Assembly (NCBI RefSeq): GCF_008087625.1 | Contig: NZ_CP042997.1 | Coordinates: forward strand, 4,464,001 to 4,528,000 | Reading direction: 5' to 3' | DNA from: Aquisphaera giovannonii | Lineage (GTDB): Bacteria > Planctomycetota > Planctomycetia > Isosphaerales > Isosphaeraceae | Length of the DNA stretch: 64,000 bases | Part shown: in pieces, positions 17,913-26,688 of the stretch | Layout: each line of letters starts with the position of its first letter | Position numbering within the stretch: position 1 is the stretch's first letter | Program-made: the position numbers and the translations under genes | The notes under the pieces: generated by a model | The model's database searches: none | What the model saw: only the letters and a program-made list of their open reading frames with translations | Told to the model about the DNA's origin: nothing

Positions 17913-18890
17913 CTAGGCCCCGCGGCGGGATTCAATCCCGGCCACGACGTGCCCCAGTCCGCGCTCGGAGACGTGGCCGATCAGGTCGGCCCAGCTCAGG
18001 ATGCCGGCCAGGACGCCTTCACCATGGACGACCAGCAGGCGCCGGACGCCGCGCGCGCGGAAGGCGACGATGGCGTCGGCGAGCGTCGCGTCGGGGGCGA
18101 TGGACGCGACGTCTCGCGTCATCAGGTCCCCGACGGTCGCGCCGACCGGGCCGCCGCCTCGCGCGGACGCCAACGCCACGTCGCGGTCGGTCAGGATGCC
18201 CACCGGCTTGCCGCCCTCGGTGACCGGCACGGCGCCGCAGCCGGCGTCGCGGAAGATCAGGACCGCCTCGAGGACGGTGCTCTCCGGGGAGCAGGTGCGC
18301 GGCGAGGCCATCATCACGTCGGCGACCGCGAGCATGGGGTTGACCATGTCCGCGGGGGTGACCAGCGGGACCGGCTCGGGGTGCGCCCCGGCGGGGGAAT
18401 CCCAGGGGTGCGGCTGGGCCTGCGACTTCGAGGCCTTGATCTCCGCGGCCGGATCGCCCGCGCGCGGGCCCGGGGCCGGACGGACCTCCTCCGGGGTCAC
18501 GACCCCCTTGAGCAATCCATCCTCGTCGACGGCGAGGAGCCCGCCGTCGGCCCCGGCGAGCCGGCCCGCCGCCTCCTCGGCCGACGCGTTCATCGGGATC
18601 GTGGGGGCGTCCTCGGCCATCACGTCCGCGGCGGTGAGGCCCGACAGGTCGCCCCCGCGGTCGGCCAGCGCCGACGCCAGGCCGCGCCCCGTGACGATGC
18701 CGATCGGGACCTGGGCGCGCGTGACCGCCAGGACCGGGCAGCGGGACTGGAGCAGGGCCGCGGCGACCTCCGGGATCGGCGTGGACGCATTGCACGACCG
18801 GAAGTCGGTCCGCATCAGCTCGGCGACGGTGCGCCCCCCGCCCGAGAGGCCGGCCCGCGCGGCCGGGTCCCGACGCCCTTCAGTTATCAT
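17913..18890 (-). CDS. Four-CBS-domain protein
   Basis: A 325-residue soluble protein made of two Bateman modules. CBS1 starts at VAELMRTDFRSC, CBS2 at TAADVMAEDAPTIP, CBS3 at AVADVMMASPRTCSPE and CBS4 at TVGDLMTRDVASIAPD. Each has the V-x-D/E-L/V-M opening and the G-I-V/L-T (D/G)R closing strand that forms the adenosyl-nucleotide pocket. A Pro/Ala-rich linker at about residues 143-190 joins the modules. No enzyme domain is attached, so it probably senses AMP, ATP or SAM and regulates a partner. GAGAGG lies upstream of the ATG. It diverges from the cytochrome b561-sulfite-oxidase fusion with 237 bp between. Confidence 0.88.
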   Translation of the reverse strand: MITEGRRDPAARAGLSGGGRTVAELMRTDFRSCNASTPIPEVAAALLQSRCPVLAVTRAQVPIGIVTGRGLASALADRGGDLSGLTAADVMAEDAPTIPMNASAEEAAGRLAGADGGLLAVDEDGLLKGVVTPEEVRPAPGPRAGDPAAEIKASKSQAQPHPWDSPAGAHPEPVPLVTPADMVNPMLAVADVMMASPRTCSPESTVLEAVLIFRDAGCGAVPVTEGGKPVGILTDRDVALASARGGGPVGATVGDLMTRDVASIAPDATLADAIVAFRARGVRRLLVVHGEGVLAGILSWADLIGHVSERGLGHVVAGIESRRGA

Positions 18891-19127
18891 GATGAACCTC
18901 TCATATCATCTTCCTGTAGGAATTTGCTTGTCCCCATGGCTACGGCATGTGCCGGTGCAAGTGGCGGGCCGTCGACGCCGCCTGCGGCACCGGGGTTGCT
19001 GACCAGACACGCCGTCCGGGTGCCGCCGGAGGGGCGGGATCGGGGTCGACCCGTGCGCCGGGCCAGCAGCCCCCAACGGGCCGCGCCGCGATCCCCGGGC
19101 GGCCGTGGACGCTCGCAAGGTGAAGCT

Positions 19128-20678
19128 ATGGATCCGTCCTACCTCGGCGGCTTCGGGCCGCTCGGCTTTCCGCTCTGGGTCCGGGTCACGCACTGGTTCA
19201 ACTTCCTCTTCCTCACGCTGCTGGCCCGCAGCGGCCTGGCGATCCTGGCGGCGCACCCGAAGCTCTACTGGAACATCCACAGCCGGCCGGGGAGCGAGTG
19301 GATCCGATTCACCCGCAAGGCGCTGCCCGCCGACCGGATGTGGTGCTCGACCGACGAGGAGGTGGAGGCCCCGTCCTGGCTCGCGTTGCCGGGCGGAAAG
19401 GGCCTGGGGCTGGGCCGCTACTGGCATTTCTTCAACGCGATGGCCTGGCCCCTGTGCGGCCTGGTCTACGTGACGCTGATGTTCGCCACGCCCCAGTGGA
19501 GACGGCTGGTGCCCACGTCGTGGGAAGTTCTGCCCGACGCCTGGCGGACCCTCGTGGCCTACCTCCAGTTCCAGCAACCGGGGCCGCACCCGCCGTATTC
19601 CTACGATCCCCGGCTGCCGTTCAACTCGCTCCAGCAGCTCACGTACTTCGGCCTGATCTTCGGATTGGTCCCGTTCGAGATCGCCACCGGCCTGGCGCAG
19701 TCGCCGTCGATCCTGGGCCGCCTGCCGTGGGTGGAGCGGGCGTTCGGCCGGGGGGGCAGGCAGGCGGCGCGGAGCATCCACTTCCTGGGCCTGGCCGCCT
19801 TCGCCGGATTCCTGGTGGTCCACGTCTTCATGGTCGCCTGGCACGGGTTCGCCGCGGAGATGGACAAGATGGTCCTGGGGCGGGAGGAGGCCACCGGATC
19901 GTGGCTGGGGGCCTGGCTCGGCCTGGGGATCGTCGCCGCGGTCGTGGCGATCCATGCGGCGGCGAACCACGCCTCGGCGAGGCACCGACGCGCCACGCAT
20001 CGGGCCCTGGCGGCGGTCGTCGATCCCGTGCGGCGGAACACGCTGCACAGGCTCGTGTCCGTGCAGGACTACCGGGAGTCGGAGGTATCCCCCTATTTCC
20101 GGCTCAACGGGTATCCTCCGATCGCGGCGTATCCCCAGGCGCAGGGAGGCGATCAGACCTACGAGCGGTTGCTGGGCGGGGGCTTCGCCGATTACCGGCT
20201 GGAGGTCGGCGGGCTGGTCAAGTGCCCGCTGAGTCTGTCCCTGGATGACCTCAGGGCAATGGCACGCCAGGACCAGACGACGCTGCACCACTGCATCCAG
20301 GGCTGGACGTCGATCGGCCGGTGGTCCGGCGTCCCGATCGGCGAGGTCCTCGACCGGTGTCGACCGAGCCCGGAGGCGAGGTACCTGGTCTTCCGCTCCT
20401 TCGGGATGCATGAATACACGGGCAAGCCTTACTACAAGTGCGTGGCGATGGAGATCGGACGCCATCCGCAGGCGATCCTGGCGTACGAGCTGAACGGCGA
20501 GCGGCTGCCGCTCCAGCACGGGGCGCCGCTCAGGGCGCGGTTCGAGACGAAGCTCGGCTTCAAGATGGTCAAGTTCCTGAGGTCGATCGAGGTGGTCGAC
20601 GACTATCGCAGGGTCGGCGACGGCCTGGGCGGGTCGCGCGAGGACGAGCAGCAATTCGACATGGGCGCCGAAATCTGA
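19128..20678 (+). CDS. Membrane cytochrome b561 fused to a sulfite-oxidase-type molybdopterin domain
   Basis: A 516-residue fusion. The N-terminal half (residues about 10-300) is a cytochrome b561/Ni-hydrogenase b-type bundle with about five membrane segments. Candidate haem ligands are His in RVTHWFNF, GRYWHFFN, RSIHFLG and VVHVFMVAWH. The C-terminal half (about 330-500) is a sulfite-oxidase/YedY-type Mo domain. The motif HHCIQGWTSIGRWSG holds the Cys that binds Mo, and FGMHEYTGKPYYKC, AILAYELNGERLPLQHGAPLR follow. With an odd number of helices and an inside N-terminus, the Mo domain would face the periplasm. The ATG at 19128 follows AAGGTGA. In E. coli the related MsrP and MsrQ are separate proteins; here both halves are in one chain. 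Substrate unknown. Confidence 0.9.
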   Translation: MDPSYLGGFGPLGFPLWVRVTHWFNFLFLTLLARSGLAILAAHPKLYWNIHSRPGSEWIRFTRKALPADRMWCSTDEEVEAPSWLALPGGKGLGLGRYWHFFNAMAWPLCGLVYVTLMFATPQWRRLVPTSWEVLPDAWRTLVAYLQFQQPGPHPPYSYDPRLPFNSLQQLTYFGLIFGLVPFEIATGLAQSPSILGRLPWVERAFGRGGRQAARSIHFLGLAAFAGFLVVHVFMVAWHGFAAEMDKMVLGREEATGSWLGAWLGLGIVAAVVAIHAAANHASARHRRATHRALAAVVDPVRRNTLHRLVSVQDYRESEVSPYFRLNGYPPIAAYPQAQGGDQTYERLLGGGFADYRLEVGGLVKCPLSLSLDDLRAMARQDQTTLHHCIQGWTSIGRWSGVPIGEVLDRCRPSPEARYLVFRSFGMHEYTGKPYYKCVAMEIGRHPQAILAYELNGERLPLQHGAPLRARFETKLGFKMVKFLRSIEVVDDYRRVGDGLGGSREDEQQFDMGAEI

Positions 20679-20688
20679 GGGGGGAGCC

Positions 20689-21237
20689 ATGGCCGAGGCG
20701 GCCGAGAATCCGGGGCCCGCCGCGAAGCGGGCCGTGACCCTGCCCGATCCGATCTGGGCGCCCCTGGCCGTGGGGGGCCTCCTGCTGGCCGTGGGGCTGA
20801 TCGGCCTGGCGGCGGGGCAGCCGTGGCTCTTCCCCAGCCTCGGGCCGACGGCCTTCCTCCAGGCCGAGGAGCCGGGCAAGCCGGGCTCCCGCTTCTACAA
20901 CACGGTCGCGGGCCACCTCATCGGCTTCGCGGCCGGCGCCCTGGCCGTCTGGGTGCTCGGCGCCTCGGGCGCGCCGTCGGTCCTCGCGGACAAGGAGCTG
21001 ACCGGGATCCGCGTCGGCGCCGCGGCGATCTCGGGCGTGCTGACGATGCTCGGCCTGACGCTGCTCCGGGCCTCGCACCCGCCGGCCGCCGCCACCATGC
21101 TCCTGGTCGCCCTCGGCGGCTTCGAGCCGAGCTGGCGGAGCGCGGCGATCGTCGGAGCCGGCGTTGTTATCCTCGCCGTCCTCGGCGAGGGCGTGCGGTA
21201 CGTCCGGCGCGAGATCGTCGTCCCGCCGGCCCGGTAG
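20689..21237 (+). CDS. HPP family integral membrane protein
   Basis: A 182-residue membrane protein with the HPP-family signature RASHPPAAATMLL and about four hydrophobic segments: WAPLAVGGLLLAVGLIGLAA, VAGHLIGFAAGALAVWVLG, AAAISGVLTMLGLTLL and AAIVGAGVVILAVLG. The N-terminal PWLFPSLGPTAFLQAEEPGKPGS block is also typical. Some HPP proteins of cyanobacteria and plants transport nitrite across membranes; others are uncharacterised. GGGGGGAG precedes the ATG, and it lies 10 bp after the b561-Mo fusion, so the two are almost certainly co-transcribed. A role moving a small anion linked to the Mo enzyme is a reasonable guess. Confidence 0.85.
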   Translation: MAEAAENPGPAAKRAVTLPDPIWAPLAVGGLLLAVGLIGLAAGQPWLFPSLGPTAFLQAEEPGKPGSRFYNTVAGHLIGFAAGALAVWVLGASGAPSVLADKELTGIRVGAAAISGVLTMLGLTLLRASHPPAAATMLLVALGGFEPSWRSAAIVGAGVVILAVLGEGVRYVRREIVVPPAR

Positions 21238-21274
21238 CGGGACGCCGCGGGGGGGCGTCCCGGCCGGGCGTGCC

Positions 21275-21679
21275 TCAATCCTTGACATGGACGCTCCCGT
21301 CGGCGATCCGCGCCTTCACGTCGGCCTTGATGGCCGACGCGACGCCCTGGTGGGCCCGGGCGACCGGATGCGGCTTCCCGACGACGATGTCCTGCTGCAT
21401 CCGCGCGAGGATCGCGTTGATGCGCTCGCCCAGGCCATCGACCTTGCCGAAGGGGATGCCGCCGGCCAGTTGCTGGAGCTGGGTCTTCAGCCTCGAGAGA
21501 TCCCCGCTGGCCGAGAACTCCTCGAAGTCGGCCCGCACCCGGCTGAGCGTCACGCCCAGGCCGATCCCCGAGAGGGCGACCGGGCCATGCGCCGCCCCCG
21601 CGGCTCCGGACAGTAGCGCCCGTCCTTCCAGACGCCCCGGGGGATCGGGGATGAAAGCTCTCCTCCGCATGTCGATCAC
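21275..21679 (-). CDS. Hypothetical protein with planctomycetal LEGRALLSG-type N-terminus
   Basis: A 134-residue protein. The N-terminus RRRAFIPDPPGRLEGRALLSG resembles a motif seen at the start of many Planctomycetes proteins (basic residues, F-P, then LE-x-R-x-LLS), often thought to mark exported or surface proteins. The rest is helical: VRADFEEFSASGDLSRLKTQLQQL, then LGERINAILARMQQDIV, ending in DVKARIADGSVHVKD. No known domain or catalytic motif was recognised. It lies 39 bp downstream of the outer-membrane barrel gene on the same strand, so the two may share a transcript. The motif meaning is from general knowledge and not proven here. Confidence 0.6.
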   Translation of the reverse strand: MIDMRRRAFIPDPPGRLEGRALLSGAAGAAHGPVALSGIGLGVTLSRVRADFEEFSASGDLSRLKTQLQQLAGGIPFGKVDGLGERINAILARMQQDIVVGKPHPVARAHQGVASAIKADVKARIADGSVHVKD

Positions 21680-21718
21680 CTCGCGTCGGTCGGTTTCGGG
21701 GGAAGGGTAGACACGGCG

Positions 21719-22945
21719 TCACCATTTCCATGTCAGGGAGAACTGCGGCTGCCAAACGTACGCCTGCGGGCCGCTGACGGGCACCTGTACGCCCGTCAGC
21801 ACGGCGAGCTTGTCCTTCTTGTCCAGGCTGAACCGCATGCCCGGGAAGAGGTAGATGTCGTCCACGAACCCGGCGCCGTCGGCGACGTCCGACAGGGCCG
21901 TCGCGGTGACGTGGACCTCCAGCTCCTTGAAGAGGGCCGCCTCCTTGGATGTCAGGTAGCGGCCCAGCGCCAACTGGTTGACGTAGACGCTCGTCGCCGA
22001 CTTGCGGCCGGTCAGGATGTTGATCGAGGTCCCGCCCCGGACGACCCACTTGGACGCGAAATTCCACCAGAACTCCAGCCCCGGGGTGATGTAGTTGATG
22101 CCGCTGCCGTTGACCGACTTGCCGGTGGGGATGCGCTCGCCGACGAACGCCACCATGCTGAAATTCCTCTGGTCGACCAGGTGGACGCGAGCCTGGACTC
22201 CCGTATCGCCCCAGTTGCCGACGTAATGCCCGCCAGGGCTCGTCTTGCGGGAGTCGATGTACACGGTCCCGAGCACGATCTGGAGGCGCGAGCTCAGGGG
22301 GAGTAAGAGCGTCGTGTAGCCGGCGTACTGATTCCCGGTCGTGAACGTGTGCACCGGCATGAACGGGGCGTTGGGGGTGAGGAACAGCCCCGGGACGTTG
22401 TTGATGTGGTTGGTGTAGAAGAAGTCGAACGTGGCGAACCGGCCGAAGACCCCGGCGGGCGCCCCGATCCAGTTCTGCTTCGGCGCGCCGTTCGTCCCCT
22501 CGGGCGAGTCGTGGAACGCCTCGTCCCAACCCTCGGAGAAGAGCGTCGCCAGGCTGAGCGGCTTCCAGCCCTCCTTGTCGGCCGGCCCGAAGATCGACTC
22601 AAACGCCGTGTCGAGCGGCCCGGTGACGACCCGAGGCGCGGCCGGCCAGGCCGGCATCGGCGCGTCGGCCGGGGCCTCTTCGAATACATCCTCGGCGAGC
22701 AGGGTGCGACGGGCCTCGCCATCCGCGACGGCCCGCGCCAGGGGCATCCCCGCGGAGGGCCTCGCCACGGGCGGGCCGCCCGCCGGAGCGTCCGGCGGTT
22801 GGGCGAGTGCAGAGGCAGCCATCAATGCCAGCAAGGAGACGGCGAGTCCATGGGACGCGTACCGCCCGAGGCGGGCGGCGTGCCTCGCGGGGCGCCCGGG
22901 CCCAGATGAGGGCCCTCGTTCCGTGTGCGGGCCAGAAGGTTTCAC
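21719..22945 (-). CDS. Putative outer-membrane beta-barrel protein
   Basis: Probable outer-membrane protein of 408 aa. I chose GTG 22945, preceded by GGAGG ten bases upstream, over a longer frame. This puts a signal peptide (SHGLAVSLLALMAASALA) after a basic leader. After a Pro/Ala-rich region the protein has repeated amphipathic strands with aromatic ends (FGRFATFDFFYTNHI, QYAGYTTLLLPLSSRLQIVLG, WNFASKWVVRGGTSINIL) and finishes with VWQPQFSLTWKW. A terminal aromatic residue is typical of barrels recognised by the BAM machinery. It resembles transporter/porin-like proteins of the phenol-degradation MetA type only loosely. It lies 305 bp downstream of the molybdopterin oxidoreductase stop. Confidence 0.7.
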   Translation of the reverse strand: MKPSGPHTERGPSSGPGRPARHAARLGRYASHGLAVSLLALMAASALAQPPDAPAGGPPVARPSAGMPLARAVADGEARRTLLAEDVFEEAPADAPMPAWPAAPRVVTGPLDTAFESIFGPADKEGWKPLSLATLFSEGWDEAFHDSPEGTNGAPKQNWIGAPAGVFGRFATFDFFYTNHINNVPGLFLTPNAPFMPVHTFTTGNQYAGYTTLLLPLSSRLQIVLGTVYIDSRKTSPGGHYVGNWGDTGVQARVHLVDQRNFSMVAFVGERIPTGKSVNGSGINYITPGLEFWWNFASKWVVRGGTSINILTGRKSATSVYVNQLALGRYLTSKEAALFKELEVHVTATALSDVADGAGFVDDIYLFPGMRFSLDKKDKLAVLTGVQVPVSGPQAYVWQPQFSLTWKW

Positions 22946-23250
22946 GGCCGGTGTGCCTCCTTGCACGAGAGGCCGAGGGCGGTGTGGGGGAAGGGAGCCG
23001 GGAGCCGCCCCGGAAGCCTGGTCGGCCCCGCTGCGACGTCCCGGCCTGTTACGGGGATTATCGGCGGGCGCGGGAGTAACTTGAGGCGTTCCGCATTCCC
23101 GTGCTTTGCTCCGCACCCCGCGACGGCAATCCCCGCCGCGGGGCCGGGGAAAACCCAGAAGGAACGTGATTCACGGTTCGTGAACGAGTGACGTGACCGG
23201 CAACATGAGAAATCAATCGCGCATCGGAGGCCTCCCGATGCGCATTCGGT
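22946..23250. other. Gap between oxidoreductase stop and barrel gene start
   Basis: 305 bp, both flanking genes on the minus strand. It holds the GGAGG site and GTG start of the barrel gene at its left end and a strong hairpin at 23219-23243 at its right end. The middle gives only short open frames without recognisable content. Confidence 0.5.
23219..23243 (-). terminator. Hairpin just after the molybdopterin oxidoreductase
   Basis: The arms GCGCATCGG (23219-23227) and CCGATGCGC (23235-23243) pair perfectly over nine bases around AGGCCTC. The hairpin begins eight bases past the oxidoreductase stop and is followed on the minus strand by GATTGATTTCTC. The short T-containing tail is not a clean T-run, so it may be an intrinsic terminator or a 3' end stabiliser. 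Confidence 0.55.
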
Positions 23251-26109
23251 TCACGAGGGGACGGTCAACGCCTGGGCGGCCGCATGGTCGGAACGCGTGC
23301 GGAGCCAGTCGGCCTGCCGGCGGTTCGTGGAGGACGCGTCGGACAGGATGGATTCCATTTCCTCGTCACGCAACGCCTGCCCGGCCATGATGAGCAGCTC
23401 ATAGGCGATCTGGAGCTCGTGGACCAGCAGGCGGAGGTCGTGGAGGTCGCGCACCAGCCCGAGGCCACCGCTCCTCGGCCCGTGGAAGAGGGCATTGTGC
23501 AAGGCCGCCGACTCATCCTCCTTCGCTTCGTGATAGCGTGCCACCAGCGGGGCCAACCTGCCCAGGTTCTCATCCGACCACGAGGCCAGGAGCCGAGTCA
23601 TCTGGTACACATCCGGCTCCCGGCGATGGTGCTCCGCCACGTCCCGGAGCGACTCGGCCAGGTGCCGCTCGCTCCGCTCGGCGAGCCCGAGATAGTTGGC
23701 GACGTGCGCCTTGCCGGTGACCTGCGTCTCCTCGGACTTGATCGCCGAGCCGATCCCGGAGACCACCGTGCCAATCCCGGACGCGACGGCGGAGGCGACG
23801 TCGCCGGCCCGGGTCGCCAGCGAGATTTTCGCCACGCTCACGGCCGCATACTTGAAGTGCGGCTGCTTGCTCACCGCGTCCCACTCCGTGATCGTGAGCT
23901 CGTTCGCGGCGCGGGGATGGTCCGGGTCATCCCAGGTGCCGTAGTGGAACGGGACGAAGACGTGCCCGGGCGCGATGTCACCGATCCGGGCGACGACCCG
24001 GATCCGCCCCCGTCGCGACGCGACCTCGACCATGTCCCCCTCCGCGATCCCGAGCCGGGCGGCGTCCTCCTCGGCGATCTGCGCGAAGGCGTCCGGGGCG
24101 GCGTCGTTGAGGGCCCGCGATCGCCCCGTCTTGGTCCTGGTGTGGAAGTGGTAGACGATCCTCCCGGTGGTCAGCCAGAGGGGGTAATCGTCGTCGGGAC
24201 GCTCGTGGGGCTCCTGGTAGTCCGCCGGCTTGAGGATCGCCTTCCCCCGCGGGTCGTTCGCCTTGTAGTGCTCGGGATCGACCATGCCCCCGGTGACGAG
24301 GTCGTGGCCGAAGGTCTCGCAGGAGCCGGCGTCGGTGGGGAAGACGCCGTCCGCGTAGAGCCGCTCGAGGCCGTCGGGGTGCTCCTCGTTGCAGGGCCAC
24401 TGGAGTGGCCCGCGCCCGAGGCGGGCGTAGGTCATGCCGGTGTAGTCGCAGGGCCGCCCGCGCGTGCATTCCTTCCAGCCCTCGAAGGCCCCTTCGGGGT
24501 CGGCCCACTTCACGAGCGGGGCGCCGTCCTTGTCTCGGAAGCCCATCCGCCGGGCGTAGTCGAGGAAGATGTCGAGGTCCGACCTCGCCTCGCCGGGCGG
24601 CTCGACGGCCTGTCGCGAGAGGTGTACCGTCCGATCCACGTTGGTGAAGCAGCCCGTCTTTTCGCCCCAGATCGCCGCCGGCAGGACGACGTCGGCCAGG
24701 GCGGCGGTCTCGGTGAGGAACGCATCCTGGACGACGACGAACAGGCCCGGCCTGCGGAGGATCTCGCGGACGCGGTGCAGCTCGGGCAGCGACACCGCCG
24801 GATTGGTGGCGCTGATCCAGAGGAGCTTGATGGACCCCGTCTCGGCGTAGCGGAAGATCTGCATCGCGTGCGTCGGCGGGGTCCAGTGCGGGATGACGCC
24901 CGGCTCGACGTTCCAGATCCTGGCGAGCTCGGCGATGTGCTCCGGGTTGTCCCAGTTGCGGAAGGCCGGCAGGTCCCCGTCGGCGCCGCACTCCCGGGTG
25001 TTCTGCGCGGTCGGCTGGCCGTTCATCTGGTAGAGCCCGCAGCCGGGCCGGCCGAGCATCCCGCGGATCAGGTGGAGGTTGTTCACCTGGCAGGCCGCGG
25101 CGGTCGCCTGCATCGACTGGTAGACGCCCTGCAGGACGGTCGAGACGAGGGATCTCGCCCCGCCGAGGATCGCCGCCGCGGCCCGGAGGCGGTCCTCCGG
25201 CACGCCAGTGACCTCCGCGACCCGCCCCGGCGGCCACCGCCGGGCGATGTCGGCGAGGTGGTCGAACCCGACGGTGTGCGCGGCGATGTAATCGCGGTCG
25301 ATGTGCCCCGCCTCGATGATGAGGTGGATGAGGCCGTTCAGGAGCGGGACGTTCGTCCCGACCCGCGGGGCGAGGTGGACGTCCGCCTCCTTGGCCGTCG
25401 CCGTGGCCCGCGGGTCGACGACGACGAGCTTCGGCGGGTTCGGCCCGCGGCGGCGATCGAGGATGCGGGCCCAGAGGACCGTCTGCTGCGAGGCGATGTT
25501 GTGGCCGACGTGGAAGATCGCCTCGGTCGTGTCCAGGTCGGTGTACGACCCAGGCTGGCCGTCCGCGCCGAAGGTCTCCTTGAGCGCGGTCGCGGCCGTC
25601 GCCGTGCACAGCCGCGTGTTGCCGTCCATGTGCGGCGTGCCCAGCCCCGCCTTGCCGATGATCCCGAGCGTGTAGTACTCCTCCAGGAAGAGCTGGCCCG
25701 ACGTGTAAAAGCCGATGGACCCGCCCGTGAAGCGATCGAGGAGCTCCCGGGACCTCTCGACGATCAGCCCCATGGCGTCATCCCAGCTCGCCTCCTTCAG
25801 GCCGCCGGCCCCGCGGATCAGCGGGCGGGTGAGCCGGTCGGGGCTGTGATTGGCCACCCAGCCGTGGAGCCCCTTGGGGCCCAGTCGGCCCCGGTTGACC
25901 CGGTCGCCGGCACTCCCGCGGACGCGCACGATCTTCCCGTCGCGGACGCCGATCTCCAGGCCGCATCCGTTGGAACAGAGGACGCAGGCCGACGGGACCC
26001 ACCGCTCCGGCTCCGCTTCGATCCGCACGTCCTGCCGGACGGGCCATGTCCCCTCGTACGGCGTCCGCTCGCCCCAGATGTCGGCGATGCTGTCGCGCGT
26101 TTCTTGCAT
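23251..26109 (-). CDS. Molybdopterin oxidoreductase (nitrate-reductase/FdhF-like) with helical C-terminal tail
   Basis: A 952-residue member of the DMSO-reductase superfamily, cytoplasmic, with no signal peptide. The N-terminal cluster has C42-x2-C45-x3-C49 in SACVLCSNGCG. The fourth cysteine, expected about 28 residues later, is replaced by Gly77 in NRGRLGPKG. The probable Mo-ligand is Cys168 in GNTRLCTATA, as in Nas/Nap-type enzymes. IFHVGHNIASQQ, LISATNPAVSLPE-like and EKTGCFTNVDRTVHLS blocks follow. The molybdopterin-binding C-terminal domain ends around VSVAKISLATRAG (about residue 750). A further 200 residues are helical (ERSERHLAESLRDVAEHHRR, LLVHELQIAYELLIMAGQA) and look ferritin-like. 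Substrate (formate, nitrate or other) is open. Confidence 0.85.
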   Translation of the reverse strand: MQETRDSIADIWGERTPYEGTWPVRQDVRIEAEPERWVPSACVLCSNGCGLEIGVRDGKIVRVRGSAGDRVNRGRLGPKGLHGWVANHSPDRLTRPLIRGAGGLKEASWDDAMGLIVERSRELLDRFTGGSIGFYTSGQLFLEEYYTLGIIGKAGLGTPHMDGNTRLCTATAATALKETFGADGQPGSYTDLDTTEAIFHVGHNIASQQTVLWARILDRRRGPNPPKLVVVDPRATATAKEADVHLAPRVGTNVPLLNGLIHLIIEAGHIDRDYIAAHTVGFDHLADIARRWPPGRVAEVTGVPEDRLRAAAAILGGARSLVSTVLQGVYQSMQATAAACQVNNLHLIRGMLGRPGCGLYQMNGQPTAQNTRECGADGDLPAFRNWDNPEHIAELARIWNVEPGVIPHWTPPTHAMQIFRYAETGSIKLLWISATNPAVSLPELHRVREILRRPGLFVVVQDAFLTETAALADVVLPAAIWGEKTGCFTNVDRTVHLSRQAVEPPGEARSDLDIFLDYARRMGFRDKDGAPLVKWADPEGAFEGWKECTRGRPCDYTGMTYARLGRGPLQWPCNEEHPDGLERLYADGVFPTDAGSCETFGHDLVTGGMVDPEHYKANDPRGKAILKPADYQEPHERPDDDYPLWLTTGRIVYHFHTRTKTGRSRALNDAAPDAFAQIAEEDAARLGIAEGDMVEVASRRGRIRVVARIGDIAPGHVFVPFHYGTWDDPDHPRAANELTITEWDAVSKQPHFKYAAVSVAKISLATRAGDVASAVASGIGTVVSGIGSAIKSEETQVTGKAHVANYLGLAERSERHLAESLRDVAEHHRREPDVYQMTRLLASWSDENLGRLAPLVARYHEAKEDESAALHNALFHGPRSGGLGLVRDLHDLRLLVHELQIAYELLIMAGQALRDEEMESILSDASSTNRRQADWLRTRSDHAAAQALTVPS

Positions 26110-26688
26110 CGGAAGCCTCTCCCGGGATTCGCCATCGCCCCGGGCGATGGGAGGGGCGGACCGGGTGCTCGCCGCCCTGCGATCCGTCCCCGCCTGAGCG
26201 ATCGACTCGGGTTGCCCGGAGGCGGCAAATCACGCGCCTCGCCATCGCGAATCGCCCACGCCGACGCCCGCATCGGCGCGTCGCCATCGCCGCGAGCCCT
26301 CGATCCATTTCGTCCCTCGGCCGCCTCGATCCGCGGAGGGCGAACTCCCGGATGCCCGCGGAGGCGCCGTCCATCGGCGGTGGTCCCGCCGGGGGAGACC
26401 TCCGGTCGGGCCGGCGTCGCACCGCGGAGGCGGATCGAGTCGCCACATCTTCGGATGAAGATCGAGCCGCGCGGCCCCATGGAGGTGCCGTGGAGGCCGA
26501 CCGACCGCGGGGAATTGAGGGCGGCCGCGGGAGTACCACGGGGCACCGGGGGGCCGTCCACGATAGAGTGGCTCGGTCCCGCCCCGCCCCGGCCTCCCGG
26601 ATGAGACGGGCGACGGGCACAGCCTCGGAGGCCCGGCCCGAGGCGGCCCATCCGGCGAGGAAACGCCCCGGACGATGGAGCCTGCTGC
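26110..26688. other. Divergent intergenic region, molybdopterin oxidoreductase / cation exchanger
   Basis: 579 bp between two outward-facing genes. It is as GC-rich as coding DNA and carries long open frames by chance on both strands, none with a recognisable motif or ribosome binding site. Promoters for both genes must lie here. No repeats or RNA genes were seen. Confidence 0.5.

Noticed and set aside
17841-19127. N-terminal extension of the b561-Mo fusion back to 17841
   Set aside because: It would run antisense through the CBS gene. ATG 19128 has a ribosome binding site and begins the first membrane helix.
23284-26604. 1106-residue plus-strand open frame
   Set aside because: It is antisense to the molybdopterin oxidoreductase, with Arg/Asp/Val-rich shadow composition and no motif.
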